From the NCBI GenBank assembly GCA_964412555.1, contig CAYPPG010000023.1, positions 1-64,000 of the forward strand: a DNA stretch of 64,000 nucleotides. The letters are read 5' to 3'. Positions within the stretch are counted from its first letter, which is position 1. The number at the start of each line of letters is the position of its first letter. The stretch comes from CAYPPG01 sp964412555. GTDB taxonomy: Bacteria; Hinthialibacterota; Hinthialibacteria; Hinthialibacterales; Hinthialibacteraceae. The notes below the pieces were generated by a model. It was not told the DNA's origin, did no database searches, and was given only the letters and a program-made list of their open reading frames with translations. Below, piece after piece: positions 1-9,043 of the stretch. The translations under genes and the position numbers were made by a program.

Positions 1-440
1 ACGGGTCACACCTAACCGACTCCAGGGGGGTCAAAGGTACCCGGCTATTGACAATGCGCTACCAAACGCATCAATAACTACACTCCAAATAGAAACTCGT
101 TGATACAAAAGTACTCTCCAAATAAAGACATGCGATTACATCCGGATAGACTCCCCGCCTTCTCAAGATTTGTCCGCAAAATAGATTGACCTATTGTTTC
201 GATCATTTCAATGTAAAATGATTCGATTTTCTAGACGGGAAGATCATGTTCTCTTTCCATGAGAAAAACAGAATGGGAGGTATCGAAATGATGAGAAATG
301 CATCGATGTCTCTTCATGGCAGAATTACTAAGTCTCAAAAGATGTTCTTTCCTTACACAATGACTTTACGGTACGTCTGAATAAACGGTTAGCCGCACGC
401 TTGTCTTTCTTTTCACTATCGCACATCGTAATACTACATA
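1..440. other. no recognisable gene
   Basis: I see no supportable gene here. A 30-codon reading frame on the plus strand (288-380) has a good ribosome site (GGGAGG seven bases before an ATG ATG pair), but its product resembles nothing I know. The stretch is A+T-rich and lies just downstream of the helicase remnant, so it is probably decayed accessory DNA. Confidence 0.4.
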
Positions 441-930
441 TTAGGGTATATATGAAATCTTCTCCATGAGTTCCTGTCGTTGACGGATTCCCATTCCGCC
501 CTGAAGTACAATAATGTTTCGAACGGTTCCTGCCAGTTGTTCCGCCAATTTGCGCAAATGTTCTTTTCGTTCCGTTCACACAAGAGGTGAGCGATTTTCT
601 TCAAGCGACTTTCGTACATCGCCAATAATGAGATCGTTACGCGGTTAATCAGCAATCATCGCGGAATAGATCTCATGAATTTGTAATTGCTTCTCATTTT
701 CTGAAAGTTGCTGCATCCGAAAGTCCGTGTATCGCAAAATTACTCGGTGTTGAAACGGTCGGGTTTGAGCTTGCTGATGATGGCATTCATCAATAATCAG
801 ATGGCCGTAGTTGGCAATTTCGTCATTTAAGAAAACGCTGTTCCCACTTTTGCGAGGGCAGTGTTGAAGCGGAAGAGCGATGAGGTTACCAAAGCCTCCT
901 GTCGGGAAGGTATTGAAAGTTCCGCTCGGA
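441..930 (-). pseudogene. remnant of a TOTE-type primase/superfamily II helicase
   Basis: In one minus-strand frame I read GFGNLIALPLQ and GNSVFL, motifs of the archaeo-eukaryotic primase domain of TOTE conflict-system proteins. These are followed by GHLIIDECHH (DEAD/DEAH Walker B), PFQHRVI, RNDLIIGDV, TERKEHLRKLAEQL and NIIVLQGGMG, which match the second helicase lobe in the right order. A TAA at 645-647 replaces the acidic codon expected before RNDL, and a TGA interrupts the stretch before TERKEHL. The interval between the primase motif and Walker B, several hundred residues in intact proteins, has collapsed to a few residues. The frame ends at 441 without the C-terminal GFDD and Arg-finger region. 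The gene is clearly dead: internally deleted, with two in-frame stops. The family is a nuclease/helicase defence or conflict module. Assignment rests on motif recall, not a search. Confidence 0.7.
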
Positions 931-1102
931 AGTTGACCCATTTTTCCGTTTAGTTTTTGACCCACCCCGGCTATTTTTTACCTGCAAAAGAGTTTGATTT
1001 CAAGTGGTTCTTTTTCTCAAGAAAAGAAATCCAAAAAGGAATCACAAAGATATAGTTACGCCCGGCGCTATATTATTTATATATAAAATATTATACACTA
1101 TG

Positions 1103-3529
1103 TCAGAAAACACCAAATTCAAAAATATCCTGATCATGCCCCCGCCCCCATAGTAACACGTTCTTATCCGTTTGCGATTCAACAACTTTCGGCATGCTCC
1201 CCTCATCATCATAGGCAATCCATCCCGATACATCTTTGAAGTAACCACTAGCCTCAATTCCGAACCAACCATTTTCATCATGTAATTGGATGTCACATTC
1301 ATCATCCATTTTCGATACAGCCATAATCGCAGCGATTCGGGTTTTCTTAGTTTTCTCCTGCGTTTCAGCACAAACATGCCAATGATTCGCTTTCTCTTCT
1401 TGGTATTTCTCCGGGATGCCCTGGTTGTAAGGAGTGTCGAATTTGTCGGTTTGCGAGAGTGTTAATCCCTGCGGACAGGCCAGCGTGACCTCCATTTTGG
1501 CGTTGCGGCGTTTGGATATTATTTTGTTATCCCCGATTTCCATTTTCTCGAAGGCATGCAGCATCCATTGAAAGTAGCTCTTTGCTGGGGCTTCGATTTC
1601 GTCTAACAGCAGGATAATTCCTGGCCGCAGGAACAGAATATGCCGTACCCAGCGGTTTAGTTTACCGTCATAGGCTTCGGTGGCATCTCCTGAAACATAG
1701 GTGTAACTCTTGGCATCTTGAAAGCCGGTGATTTTGCCTCCCTTGGCCACTCGAACTTGTTGGCCTTCTCCGTTCACCAGAATACAGTTATTGGCTTTGG
1801 TGGACCGGGTCCATTCGGCGTGATGGGGTTTGCCGTACGAAGGGCCGTAATAGCCTGATGGGATAGCCAGCGCGGTGCCGCCTTTCATGATGGCGAAAGC
1901 GTTTTGATCGGCATGGCTGTGCGAAACGCTGCCGTAGGGGCTGCTTTTGAAGATCAAGGTGAGGTCTTCTTCAGGCTGGGTTAGATCGCTGTGCAGTCCC
2001 GCCCAACCCACATAGGGGAAAACTTTGGATTGAGGGATATCGCTGGGCGCTTTGGCGGGCAATTCGTCTTCATACACCAGTGCCGTCTTGCCACGAGAGC
2101 CGCCACGATAACCGGGGATTTGATTGACCCACCAACCGATATACGGGTCATTGTAGCGATGTGCATGAAAGGCCATGAATTCGGCATAGCCGCTGCCGCG
2201 GTTCACGCCAGGTCCGCCTTTTTCCGCCGAATCGCCAAAGGGGCGAATTTCACCATGATTAGCCGTACAATAAAAGAAGAAGTAGCGTATCTTGCGGTAA
2301 AAGGGGCGCTTCCACAGGTTGTAATCGGACAATTGCTCCAACGATTGAAAGGCGGGAATGTAGAACGAGTTGTACCACAGCCCATAAGGCACGCCCTCGG
2401 CCCATCCCCCATCCATACCGCCCCAATGAGGGTAAAACGTGGTCAAGGCTTTCAGCGAATAATTCAGCCAAGTCTCGGCTTCTTTGGCTTCACCCGCCAT
2501 GGCCATCGACATATCTGAAAGATAGGCAATCAAGCGTCCATTGTGGCTGCTGCCCGGAGTTGTAAGAAAATTGGAACGCTGCAAACGGCGAAGAGTTTGC
2601 CCCGCGCGTTCACGGCACATGGTGAAAACAGTTTTGCGTTCATCTTCTGTGAATGAATGGTAGAGCCAATCGTAGGCCAGATGCGCGCATTTAGAAAATG
2701 ATAAGCCGACTTCATCGCCCCAACGGGCGCTGACCGAAGTCACATCGTCATCGTTGGTAGGCCATTCGGCAATAGGCAGCAGAATCTCTTTGGCGGCGCG
2801 GGCGTATTTTTCGTCTTCGGTCATCAGATAGGCCAGCGAAAGGTCCATCAAGGCGCCATCGACAAATCCACGGAAATATCCAAAATAGCGCCCGTATTCG
2901 AGGCGGCGAGTGCCCGAGTCTTCGATTTTGTGATAGGCGGGAAATTCGGGTGCCCCTTTTGACAAAGAACTCTCTGCGGCCCGTCGGCATAGTTCCCACG
3001 ATTTTGAGCGCGTGGTATTTAAGGTTGCACGAATTTCGTCGAGTTTGGCGCGGGGGTATAAAACTCGCGAATGCGCTTTTGGAACCCGGCTCAGCAATTC
3101 TTTGGGATCCACCCAAGGCAGTTCTTTGGCGTTGGGCAAAATGGTGTAAGACCGTCTCCCACGAGCGTCGAGTTCCACGTCCTGTTCATCCAGTGCGATA
3201 ACATCCCATTCATAATCACCGGCGGGAAACACTTGGCCGGGTAAATGAACGGGATCGGAACCCACGTTTTGTTCATATATTTTCGCTCCACCTGCGTCAT
3301 AAATCTCAACTTTATATTCGGCGGCGGCTGGACAGGGCAGCCACGCCAAACCGACGGGAGAGATATCGACTTTTGCCCCCTCCTGCGGCCGAGGAAACAG
3401 CATGCGGTCTGATGATTTTTCCTGCAAAAATCCACCGGAACCTCTAGTTTGCACCGCAAGGTTTGGCCAGGGTAAGGCTGCGTTCAAACCTATAATCCCT
3501 GTGGTATGTATAAATGTTCGTCGTTTCAT
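1103..3529 (-). CDS. heparinase II/III-family (DUF4962-type) polysaccharide lyase, exported
   Basis: The protein is about 808 residues and belongs to the heparinase II/III-like (alpha/alpha)6 toroid plus beta-sandwich lyases, which cleave uronic-acid polysaccharides by beta-elimination. The start at 3529 is chosen because MKRRTFIHTTG forms a twin-arginine-like signal and AAGGAT lies upstream; the reading frame stays open further 5' without a signal-like sequence. An N-terminal Ig-like region (about 40-120) precedes the helical toroid (about 130-480) and a heparinase C-terminal beta domain. Visible motifs are WAEGVPYG, HGEIRPFGDS and SHSHADQNAFAI, the last typical of the catalytic His/metal region of this superfamily. 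It probably acts in the periplasm on glycans released by neighbouring secreted enzymes. The exact substrate (heparin-like, alginate or another uronan) cannot be read from sequence. Confidence 0.8.
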   Translation of the reverse strand: MKRRTFIHTTGIIGLNAALPWPNLAVQTRGSGGFLQEKSSDRMLFPRPQEGAKVDISPVGLAWLPCPAAAEYKVEIYDAGGAKIYEQNVGSDPVHLPGQVFPAGDYEWDVIALDEQDVELDARGRRSYTILPNAKELPWVDPKELLSRVPKAHSRVLYPRAKLDEIRATLNTTRSKSWELCRRAAESSLSKGAPEFPAYHKIEDSGTRRLEYGRYFGYFRGFVDGALMDLSLAYLMTEDEKYARAAKEILLPIAEWPTNDDDVTSVSARWGDEVGLSFSKCAHLAYDWLYHSFTEDERKTVFTMCRERAGQTLRRLQRSNFLTTPGSSHNGRLIAYLSDMSMAMAGEAKEAETWLNYSLKALTTFYPHWGGMDGGWAEGVPYGLWYNSFYIPAFQSLEQLSDYNLWKRPFYRKIRYFFFYCTANHGEIRPFGDSAEKGGPGVNRGSGYAEFMAFHAHRYNDPYIGWWVNQIPGYRGGSRGKTALVYEDELPAKAPSDIPQSKVFPYVGWAGLHSDLTQPEEDLTLIFKSSPYGSVSHSHADQNAFAIMKGGTALAIPSGYYGPSYGKPHHAEWTRSTKANNCILVNGEGQQVRVAKGGKITGFQDAKSYTYVSGDATEAYDGKLNRWVRHILFLRPGIILLLDEIEAPAKSYFQWMLHAFEKMEIGDNKIISKRRNAKMEVTLACPQGLTLSQTDKFDTPYNQGIPEKYQEEKANHWHVCAETQEKTKKTRIAAIMAVSKMDDECDIQLHDENGWFGIEASGYFKDVSGWIAYDDEGSMPKVVESQTDKNVLLWGRGHDQDIFEFGVF

Positions 3530-3887
3530 TGGATTATCCTTTTTTTTCTGTCTGAATCTTTTGATTCCAGTAAGTGAAAATCTTTTCATTTCTTTTAACA
3601 TAGCATAGAGAATGGATTTGAGATAGTTTGTTGTGGGTTGTAAAAACGGGCAACTTCTTAATGAAACAACGTGCAATTGGCTGAGAACTATCGACAATAG
3701 TCTTTTGTGTAACAAATTTTTGTTACTTTTTCGTATAACAAAATATATGATCTTTGACCACGCTCGATCCACCTTGCAGTCGGTTTCTATTTTTTCCCAG
3801 ATGACTTTTGGTTCCTTCATAATCAGGGGGATCCCGTTTCACGCAGAACCAAGACATTCGGAAGCATTTGTTTAAAATAATCCGGCA
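3530..3887. other. intergenic, nothing recognised
   Basis: This spans the leader of the minus-strand lyase gene and the broken 5' side of the fucosidase remnant. I find no RNA gene, repeat or convincing promoter. Short open frames here give low-complexity products without family resemblance. Confidence 0.4.
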
Positions 3888-4271
3888 TTGATGAAACATG
3901 ATAAAGTGCAATTAAACGAACTATTTCATAATTACGGAGAGATTGATTTACTTTTCATGGCTTTTGCCGAGAATCCATCTCAGGAACTATTGGATTATTG
4001 TTGGGACATGGAACCAAACTTGGTTATTACTCGCGGCGCTATGCACACACCGGAAGAATTCATTCCGAGTCAGAATATCCCGGGACCCTGGGAAGCGTGC
4101 ATGACCATAGGGACTCAATGGCAGTACAAACCGGCAAATGAAATTTATAAAGATGGGACCGAACTCATCCAAATGCTGATTGAAGCCCGGGCGTGAGGGG
4201 GCCATCTTCTGTTGAATGTGGGGCCCAAGCCCAATGGTGAGATTCCAATCGAACAATCAGCTCAGTTCTAA
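3888..4271 (+). pseudogene. C-terminal remnant of alpha-L-fucosidase (GH29)
   Basis: The translated stretch matches the middle-to-C-terminal part of the GH29 catalytic barrel: LFHNYGEIDLLF, LVITRGAMHTPEEF, IPGPWEACMTIGTQWQY and LIEARA. An in-frame TGA (4194-4196) falls where family members have Lys, and the same frame continues with GGHLLLNVGPKPNGEIPIEQ to a TAA at 4269-4271. Intact GH29 enzymes are about 430-600 residues, so the N-terminal half, the nucleophile region and any C-terminal beta-sandwich are missing. No ribosome site or signal peptide precedes it. The family removes alpha-L-fucose from fucosylated glycans. Its orientation is opposite to both neighbours, consistent with a decayed insertion. 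Confidence 0.8.
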
Positions 4272-4273
4272 AT

Positions 4274-6853
4274 CTATTGTAACCGACTCTGATACAAACG
4301 TATTTCATCCAAGGGTAATACACCCTCAGAATCAGATTTGGAGCCAACAATTGTGATGCCTTTCAAACATCCGCGAAATTGCCGATTCGTACCGTGTTGA
4401 TGGATGGTTTTGTTATAATTGCCGATGGTCAAAGGTCCGCTATCGGTTCCCGTGGGTCCGTTCGAGTAATTCGTTGCGCGATCAAATTGGGCTGGTTTTT
4501 CTTCATCGCCGAAGTACCAGTGCACATTATCTGAAGATGCCGATGCATCATAAGTGACGGCAAAGAATACCCATTGTCCTGTTTGGATTTTATTACTCGA
4601 ACTATCATTCGAGACACCATCCGGCCACTCATTGACCGCCAGACGCATCCTACCGTCGGAAAGGTGAACGAGATCGATCCCCGATCGATTGTAGTTCAAG
4701 TTGAATGCAATACGGTTCCCACCGCTTCCAGTTTCGAGACTTGATGCCTCAAGCCACCCCAGTATCGTAAATGATTTTAATCCTTCCAAAGCGCTTAATG
4801 GTTTGCCCTCTGGACCTACCGTGATCCATTTCCACGGTTCCTTTTCTGACAAACAAAGCGAACCATCGGTTTTTCGCTGAATGGTTCCATGCAGAGCAAT
4901 GTGTGATTCGCCGTTCTCTACACCGACACGCACAATCGCCTTTCTTTCAAAATACACGAATGATTTTTTCGTGTTTGAAGCAATGACATTTGGCTTTTTG
5001 GCATTGTCGTAAATGCCGCGAATCGATACTCTATATTCCTCACCTTCTTTCATGTTTGCCGTAGAAAGAATGATTGCACGTGAGTTATCGCTCATTGAAA
5101 CGTCTGTTATCTTGGAATTTTTGTCTATGGAATAATTTTCCGCTCTTTCCGCTTGGGCTTGATCAATCGGTTCATCAAACAAAATGAAAACCTGACCTCC
5201 TTCTCCTACTACGGATTTGATTTGTGGTGGATGAGTATCAGCAAGTGTTTTGATTCGGGTGCTTTTTGATCTATTGCCTTCCATCAAACAACCGTTCACG
5301 GCGGAAACCTGATAGGTATAGTTGGTGCTTTCACACAGTCCATTATCTGTAAAGGAAGTAGAGTTGGTTTTCGATACAGGCGTTCCATTGCGATACACAA
5401 TATAATAGCGTATGCCGCTGTCGGTATCTTTGGCTTGTTGCCAACGAAGATGGACATTTGATTCGCTTTTAGCCTCGGCTTTGAGATTTGTAGGGTTGGA
5501 AGGATTGGTGTTATCCACCACTGCTGGACTTTGCACAATCACGCGCCTATAGGCAAATAAATTCGGTGATCCGTTATCCCTTACAGTGAGAATAATGTGA
5601 AATTCATTCTCTTGTCGATCGTAGGGAACATGAAACGTTACTGCTCGGCTGTTTGAATTCGAAATTTTCACTTCATCTGAATAGGTACTCGGACCTGGAT
5701 AATACCACCAATGGTATTCAAGATTGTTTCCATCAGGATCTGTGGAGCCATGAGCGTCCAGTTTTATAGCCTCTCCCCCTTTGGCCTTCATTCGGACAAT
5801 CGCTTTCCCTGCTACGCCATTGACTACTGGAACCGGATTGTGATTGGCCTCTTGATACGATTTCACGCACCAATCTGCGCGTGCGGCCCAATCATTTTGA
5901 AAAGCTACGGCCCAGCGCCAGATAGGTTTATCAATATTACCGTCGTCTTTTGCGCCTTTCCAAACATTTCCTTTCTCATCTTCTTTCACGAAACGGCCTC
6001 CCCAACCGCCATAGGTAGGGTGTTCCATACTGCCCAATCCAACATCAATTTGATGCATGAATGCAGGCGAATCCCCTTCAGAGCGAAAAGCTCCATCTTT
6101 TCTGGCTTCATAGCGAGCACACAATGGACCATGGTCATTCAGTACATGTTTTTTCATCCATGGACCTTTAAAGAAACGATGAAGTTTTTCGGGAATATGT
6201 TTTTCCCATGAATAAGCTACACAAGCGAATTGACGGAAACTTCCCAGAACTTGAATCTTCGGCCAATTGGGCTGAATGTATTCCCGAAAGGTTTTATCTT
6301 GATCCAGAATAATATAGATGATGGCTTTCATGGATACCTTATCCATTTGTTCGGGATGCTCGTGTTGAATCTTCCATAACGCACGGGCGATAGTGTTGGT
6401 GCCGCCCCACGCTTGCAGATAGACTGGTCCCGGTTCATCGTCTAATAAAACGTCGACAATGCGGTTGGAACCGGGAGTGTCCGCATCCATGGCTCCAACG
6501 TCTTTGATATTGCCGACATAGACCGTCTGCCTTAATTCATCCGGGGAAGGAAAAGTGGAATCATGTTGTTTTAAATTTTTATAAAAGGACGAATACAGAT
6601 CGAGATCGCGTTCGATCCAATCCTCACCCGCCCAGTTGTGGCCGTTCCAATGAAATTTTGAACTGCTGTATATAATGCCTTCGATATCCCATTCATTGGC
6701 ATACAACAGAAATCGCACCATCGAACAACGATCATCAATTTCACCATCCGTGGTTGCAATGATTCTGGGTTTTGAATTGGAAGATTGCTCTTTTGCAACA
6801 CTGTGTATTGTAAAAAGTAAAACAAAAAAGAAAAACACGGCAGCACTTTTCAT
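4274..6853 (-). CDS. DUF1593 (Sde182-like) secreted protein with FN3, Ig-like and LamG domains
   Basis: This is a large exported protein of about 859 residues. The start at 6853 is favoured because AGGAG lies seven bases upstream and the product begins with a clean signal peptide (MKSAAVFFFFVLLFTIHSVA). Residues about 30-330 form a DUF1593/nucleoside-hydrolase-like domain, with PRIIATTDGEIDDR near the start in the position of the Asp-rich metal motif. A Sde182 C-terminal-like region with DPDG follows (about 345-450). After it come a fibronectin type III domain (about 460-550), an SbsA-type Ig-like segment (about 555-640) and a concanavalin/LamG-like domain (about 650-850). Sde182-type proteins are found with plant-polysaccharide degradation genes; the enzymatic activity is not firmly known. 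The C-terminal modules suggest carbohydrate binding outside the cell. Confidence 0.75.
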   Translation of the reverse strand: MKSAAVFFFFVLLFTIHSVAKEQSSNSKPRIIATTDGEIDDRCSMVRFLLYANEWDIEGIIYSSSKFHWNGHNWAGEDWIERDLDLYSSFYKNLKQHDSTFPSPDELRQTVYVGNIKDVGAMDADTPGSNRIVDVLLDDEPGPVYLQAWGGTNTIARALWKIQHEHPEQMDKVSMKAIIYIILDQDKTFREYIQPNWPKIQVLGSFRQFACVAYSWEKHIPEKLHRFFKGPWMKKHVLNDHGPLCARYEARKDGAFRSEGDSPAFMHQIDVGLGSMEHPTYGGWGGRFVKEDEKGNVWKGAKDDGNIDKPIWRWAVAFQNDWAARADWCVKSYQEANHNPVPVVNGVAGKAIVRMKAKGGEAIKLDAHGSTDPDGNNLEYHWWYYPGPSTYSDEVKISNSNSRAVTFHVPYDRQENEFHIILTVRDNGSPNLFAYRRVIVQSPAVVDNTNPSNPTNLKAEAKSESNVHLRWQQAKDTDSGIRYYIVYRNGTPVSKTNSTSFTDNGLCESTNYTYQVSAVNGCLMEGNRSKSTRIKTLADTHPPQIKSVVGEGGQVFILFDEPIDQAQAERAENYSIDKNSKITDVSMSDNSRAIILSTANMKEGEEYRVSIRGIYDNAKKPNVIASNTKKSFVYFERKAIVRVGVENGESHIALHGTIQRKTDGSLCLSEKEPWKWITVGPEGKPLSALEGLKSFTILGWLEASSLETGSGGNRIAFNLNYNRSGIDLVHLSDGRMRLAVNEWPDGVSNDSSSNKIQTGQWVFFAVTYDASASSDNVHWYFGDEEKPAQFDRATNYSNGPTGTDSGPLTIGNYNKTIHQHGTNRQFRGCLKGITIVGSKSDSEGVLPLDEIRLYQSRLQ

Positions 6854-6892
6854 CGTCAGTCTCCTACATGTCATGTGTTTATCACCCATCGT

Positions 6893-7232
6893 TTATGAAG
6901 TCCTTTCCAATTCTTTGTTGAGTTTGCTTTTGTATTGTGATTTCTTATATTCTTTTCCATGGGTTGGCTTAGCGTCAATGTTCTTGTTCGCTTCCAGTAC
7001 CAAAATCCAATCGTGATCGCCAAAACTGTTATTACCTCGAGGTGAAAATTTTCGTGTTGTTTTGTCCCACCAGCCAGGCTTTTTGTGTGCTAGGAGCGAT
7101 TTCTTCAGTTACCACTTTGAGCGGCCATGCAGGGCGTTCTGTGAAGGATGCCCATGAATGCTGTAGATTAAAGGCTACACAAAACAGTGCTGCATAAAGT
7201 GAAATTATGAGTTTTGGATATTTGAGTATCAT
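6893..7232 (-). pseudogene. frameshifted remnant of a secreted protein, possibly a DUF4038-type glycosidase
   Basis: A signal peptide (MILKYPKLIISLYAALFCVA...) starts at 7232 and its frame stops at 7032. The adjacent frame continues with KPGWWDKTTRKFSP, GDHDWILVLEANKN and a basic tail, ending at a TAA at 6893-6895. The second segment resembles the short C-terminal beta domain (WVDPRTG...GDWVLVLE) attached to DUF4038-type glycosidases such as the neighbour at 7288-8730. The simplest reading is a gene reduced to both ends by an internal deletion plus a frameshift near 7075-7085. I am not sure the two parts were ever one protein. Confidence 0.35.
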
Positions 7233-7287
7233 GTGATTTCAAGTCCTTATAACTTTCTTACACTTCATTGTAATTACGAAATTATTG

Positions 7288-8730
7288 TTATGAATCCATG
7301 TTTATCAAAACCGCAACCCAGTGGCCCTTGCCTGGGGCTTTCAATTCCAGGGTTCCGCCTCCCGAGACCGTCCGTGGAGTCTGCCATGTGCTGCGGTTGA
7401 TGTCGAGCCAGCGAACTTGCAGCGATCCAGTGGCTGCGGAGACATCCAGTTGCACAGCACCGCCATCAGGGAAATAGACCGCATACTGCCTGCGCAGTTC
7501 AGCCAAACAGTAGGCTTCGTTATCCTCCCGCTCACTCAGCAGATTGTTACGTGGTTCGCAGACGAAGAGGTTTATTGTGTCGGCAAGCATTCGCAAACTA
7601 CGGATCGTAGATTGCGCTCGGGAACTCAAGCCCAGCCCCCACCGGCTCGACTTTTCGTGGTCACGGCTCCCCTCCAGTGGGTGGGGCCTGTGAAACCGAG
7701 TGCTCGCTCCGCCGGCAAAGATGAATCGGAACATGCGGGCCACCGACTCCTCCTCGCCGGCCGTGTTGTAGAGCTTTACGGAATTGATCGGGCGCGGATT
7801 CTCAGAGATATATTGGCGGACGAAGAGAGTCCGCTCGTAATTCCCGACACTCTGGGAGATGTCGAGGAAATTGAAACGCCGACGGTTGTCCATGATGTGG
7901 CGCTGATCAGGCTCGCGGACGTTGCCGGTGCGTCGCATGTCGGTCACGTAGACCGTCCGCCTCGCCTCGCGGGCGCACCGATGGACGTAGTCGGCCCAAT
8001 AATCGCCGAAGGCAAGCTCTTCGCCGCTCTCGTTTTGGATGGAGTAAAGAACGTGGGGATACGCGAGTGTGATCGAGAGAAGCTTGTCCACGTAGGCCTG
8101 CTGGTAGCCGAGGACCAACTCGTTGTTCTCCAGCGCCGGCACGGCATGCCAGAAGGGATGCGTGCTAGGCGTGGCGACAGGTCTGTAGTTTGCCGAGACC
8201 GGTAGGCCCGATTCCTCCGCGGTGTAGTTGACGTTGTTTGCCGGATTAAAGGGGTGCTTCGACCAGCCGCCCAGTGACTGGTGATCCCGGAAATAATCGT
8301 GGGGGTCGAAGATCTCGATCTGCACGATGATATCCCGCTCGTGCGTCATGCGAAGAAAATCGTCCAGCCGCAGCCAGTAATCCTCGTTGAACTGATCGAG
8401 ATCGAACTTGCCATCCTCTTCCAGAGGGATGCCCGGTCCGGCGCGCTGGATGTAAGCGAAGACGTTCCCCTGGTTGCGGTGGCTCATTGTGTTGCGGACG
8501 TAGTTGCCGCCCACAGACTGCAGCAGATCGAGATGGCGCTCCAGCCCAATGGGATGGTTGAACAAATTATCTTGCCAGGAGCCGCCCAGCAGCAGGATGG
8601 GTTTGCCCTTGTATTGCCAATAGTAAGGATTTTCATCGTAAGGCTGGATACGATCGGATTGATTGGCATAAACAGTAATTGAAAAACAGAACAACAAAAT
8701 ACCTGTTACATAGGAAAAGTTTCGAAACAT
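7288..8730 (-). CDS. DUF4038-type glycoside hydrolase (clan GH-A-like), exported
   Basis: The 480-residue protein has a signal peptide (first 22 residues) and a TIM-barrel glycosidase core. The family opening is visible as NPYYWQYKGKPILLLGGSWQDNLF, and SIQNESGEE contains the Asn-Glu expected for the acid/base at the end of beta-strand 4. The last 70 residues form the small beta domain often labelled putative collagen-binding (STWQTPRTVSGGG, GKGHWVAVLI). AGGAGG lies eight bases before the ATG. Such enzymes act on pectic or related glycans; the specificity here is unknown. The coding sequence is visibly richer in G+C, with GC-ending codons, than the A+T-rich genes on either side, which suggests recent acquisition. 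Confidence 0.75.
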   Translation of the reverse strand: MFRNFSYVTGILLFCFSITVYANQSDRIQPYDENPYYWQYKGKPILLLGGSWQDNLFNHPIGLERHLDLLQSVGGNYVRNTMSHRNQGNVFAYIQRAGPGIPLEEDGKFDLDQFNEDYWLRLDDFLRMTHERDIIVQIEIFDPHDYFRDHQSLGGWSKHPFNPANNVNYTAEESGLPVSANYRPVATPSTHPFWHAVPALENNELVLGYQQAYVDKLLSITLAYPHVLYSIQNESGEELAFGDYWADYVHRCAREARRTVYVTDMRRTGNVREPDQRHIMDNRRRFNFLDISQSVGNYERTLFVRQYISENPRPINSVKLYNTAGEEESVARMFRFIFAGGASTRFHRPHPLEGSRDHEKSSRWGLGLSSRAQSTIRSLRMLADTINLFVCEPRNNLLSEREDNEAYCLAELRRQYAVYFPDGGAVQLDVSAATGSLQVRWLDINRSTWQTPRTVSGGGTLELKAPGKGHWVAVLINMDS

Positions 8731-8733
8731 TTT

Positions 8734-8881
8734 TTATCCTCCTTTTTCGAATTGAGGTTTCAGCTCCTGATTGCTGATCACCAGCAGTTTCCCCTGCCAG
8801 TCCCCCTCAAGCTGGCCCTCTGGCGATGAGGTTCCGTTATTTTGTGGTGGGTTAAAAAACCGACCCACCCTACTGGCTAGT
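8734..8881 (-). pseudogene. possible C-terminal fragment of an upstream gene
   Basis: Immediately upstream of the glycosidase start, a minus-strand frame without a start codon reads GQLEGDWQGKLLVISNQEL and ends with a TAA at 8734-8736 inside the next gene's ribosome site. The G+C-rich composition matches that gene, so both may have arrived together, with the upstream gene cut at about 8880. A GGTGGGT/ACCCACC hairpin lies near 8850-8872. The fragment is too short to name. Confidence 0.2.
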
Positions 8882-9043
8882 TTCACTCCTTTTCGTGATT
8901 TTTTATTAACCGTGATTTCCCATTTGACCTAAGAAATTTCCATGTTCTTTTGATACAATCCAATTTCTCATGAAAATGCTCAACGTAAAATCATTGCAGA
9001 GGTGATCCGCACGCTTTATGCATTGAGACATTCTCTACATGTC

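Noticed and set aside
288..380. 30-codon reading frame with a good ribosome site
   Set aside because: No family resemblance, composition like the surrounding non-coding DNA and no conserved neighbour; kept only as a remark.
7321..8205. Long plus-strand open frame of 294 codons opposite the glycosidase
   Set aside because: It is the antisense shadow of a G+C-rich gene; the minus-strand protein has clear domain motifs and a ribosome site.
945..8880. The shared string GACCCACCC near 950 and near 8870 as ends of one mobile element
   Set aside because: Nine bases are too few, the distance is large and no transposase lies between them.
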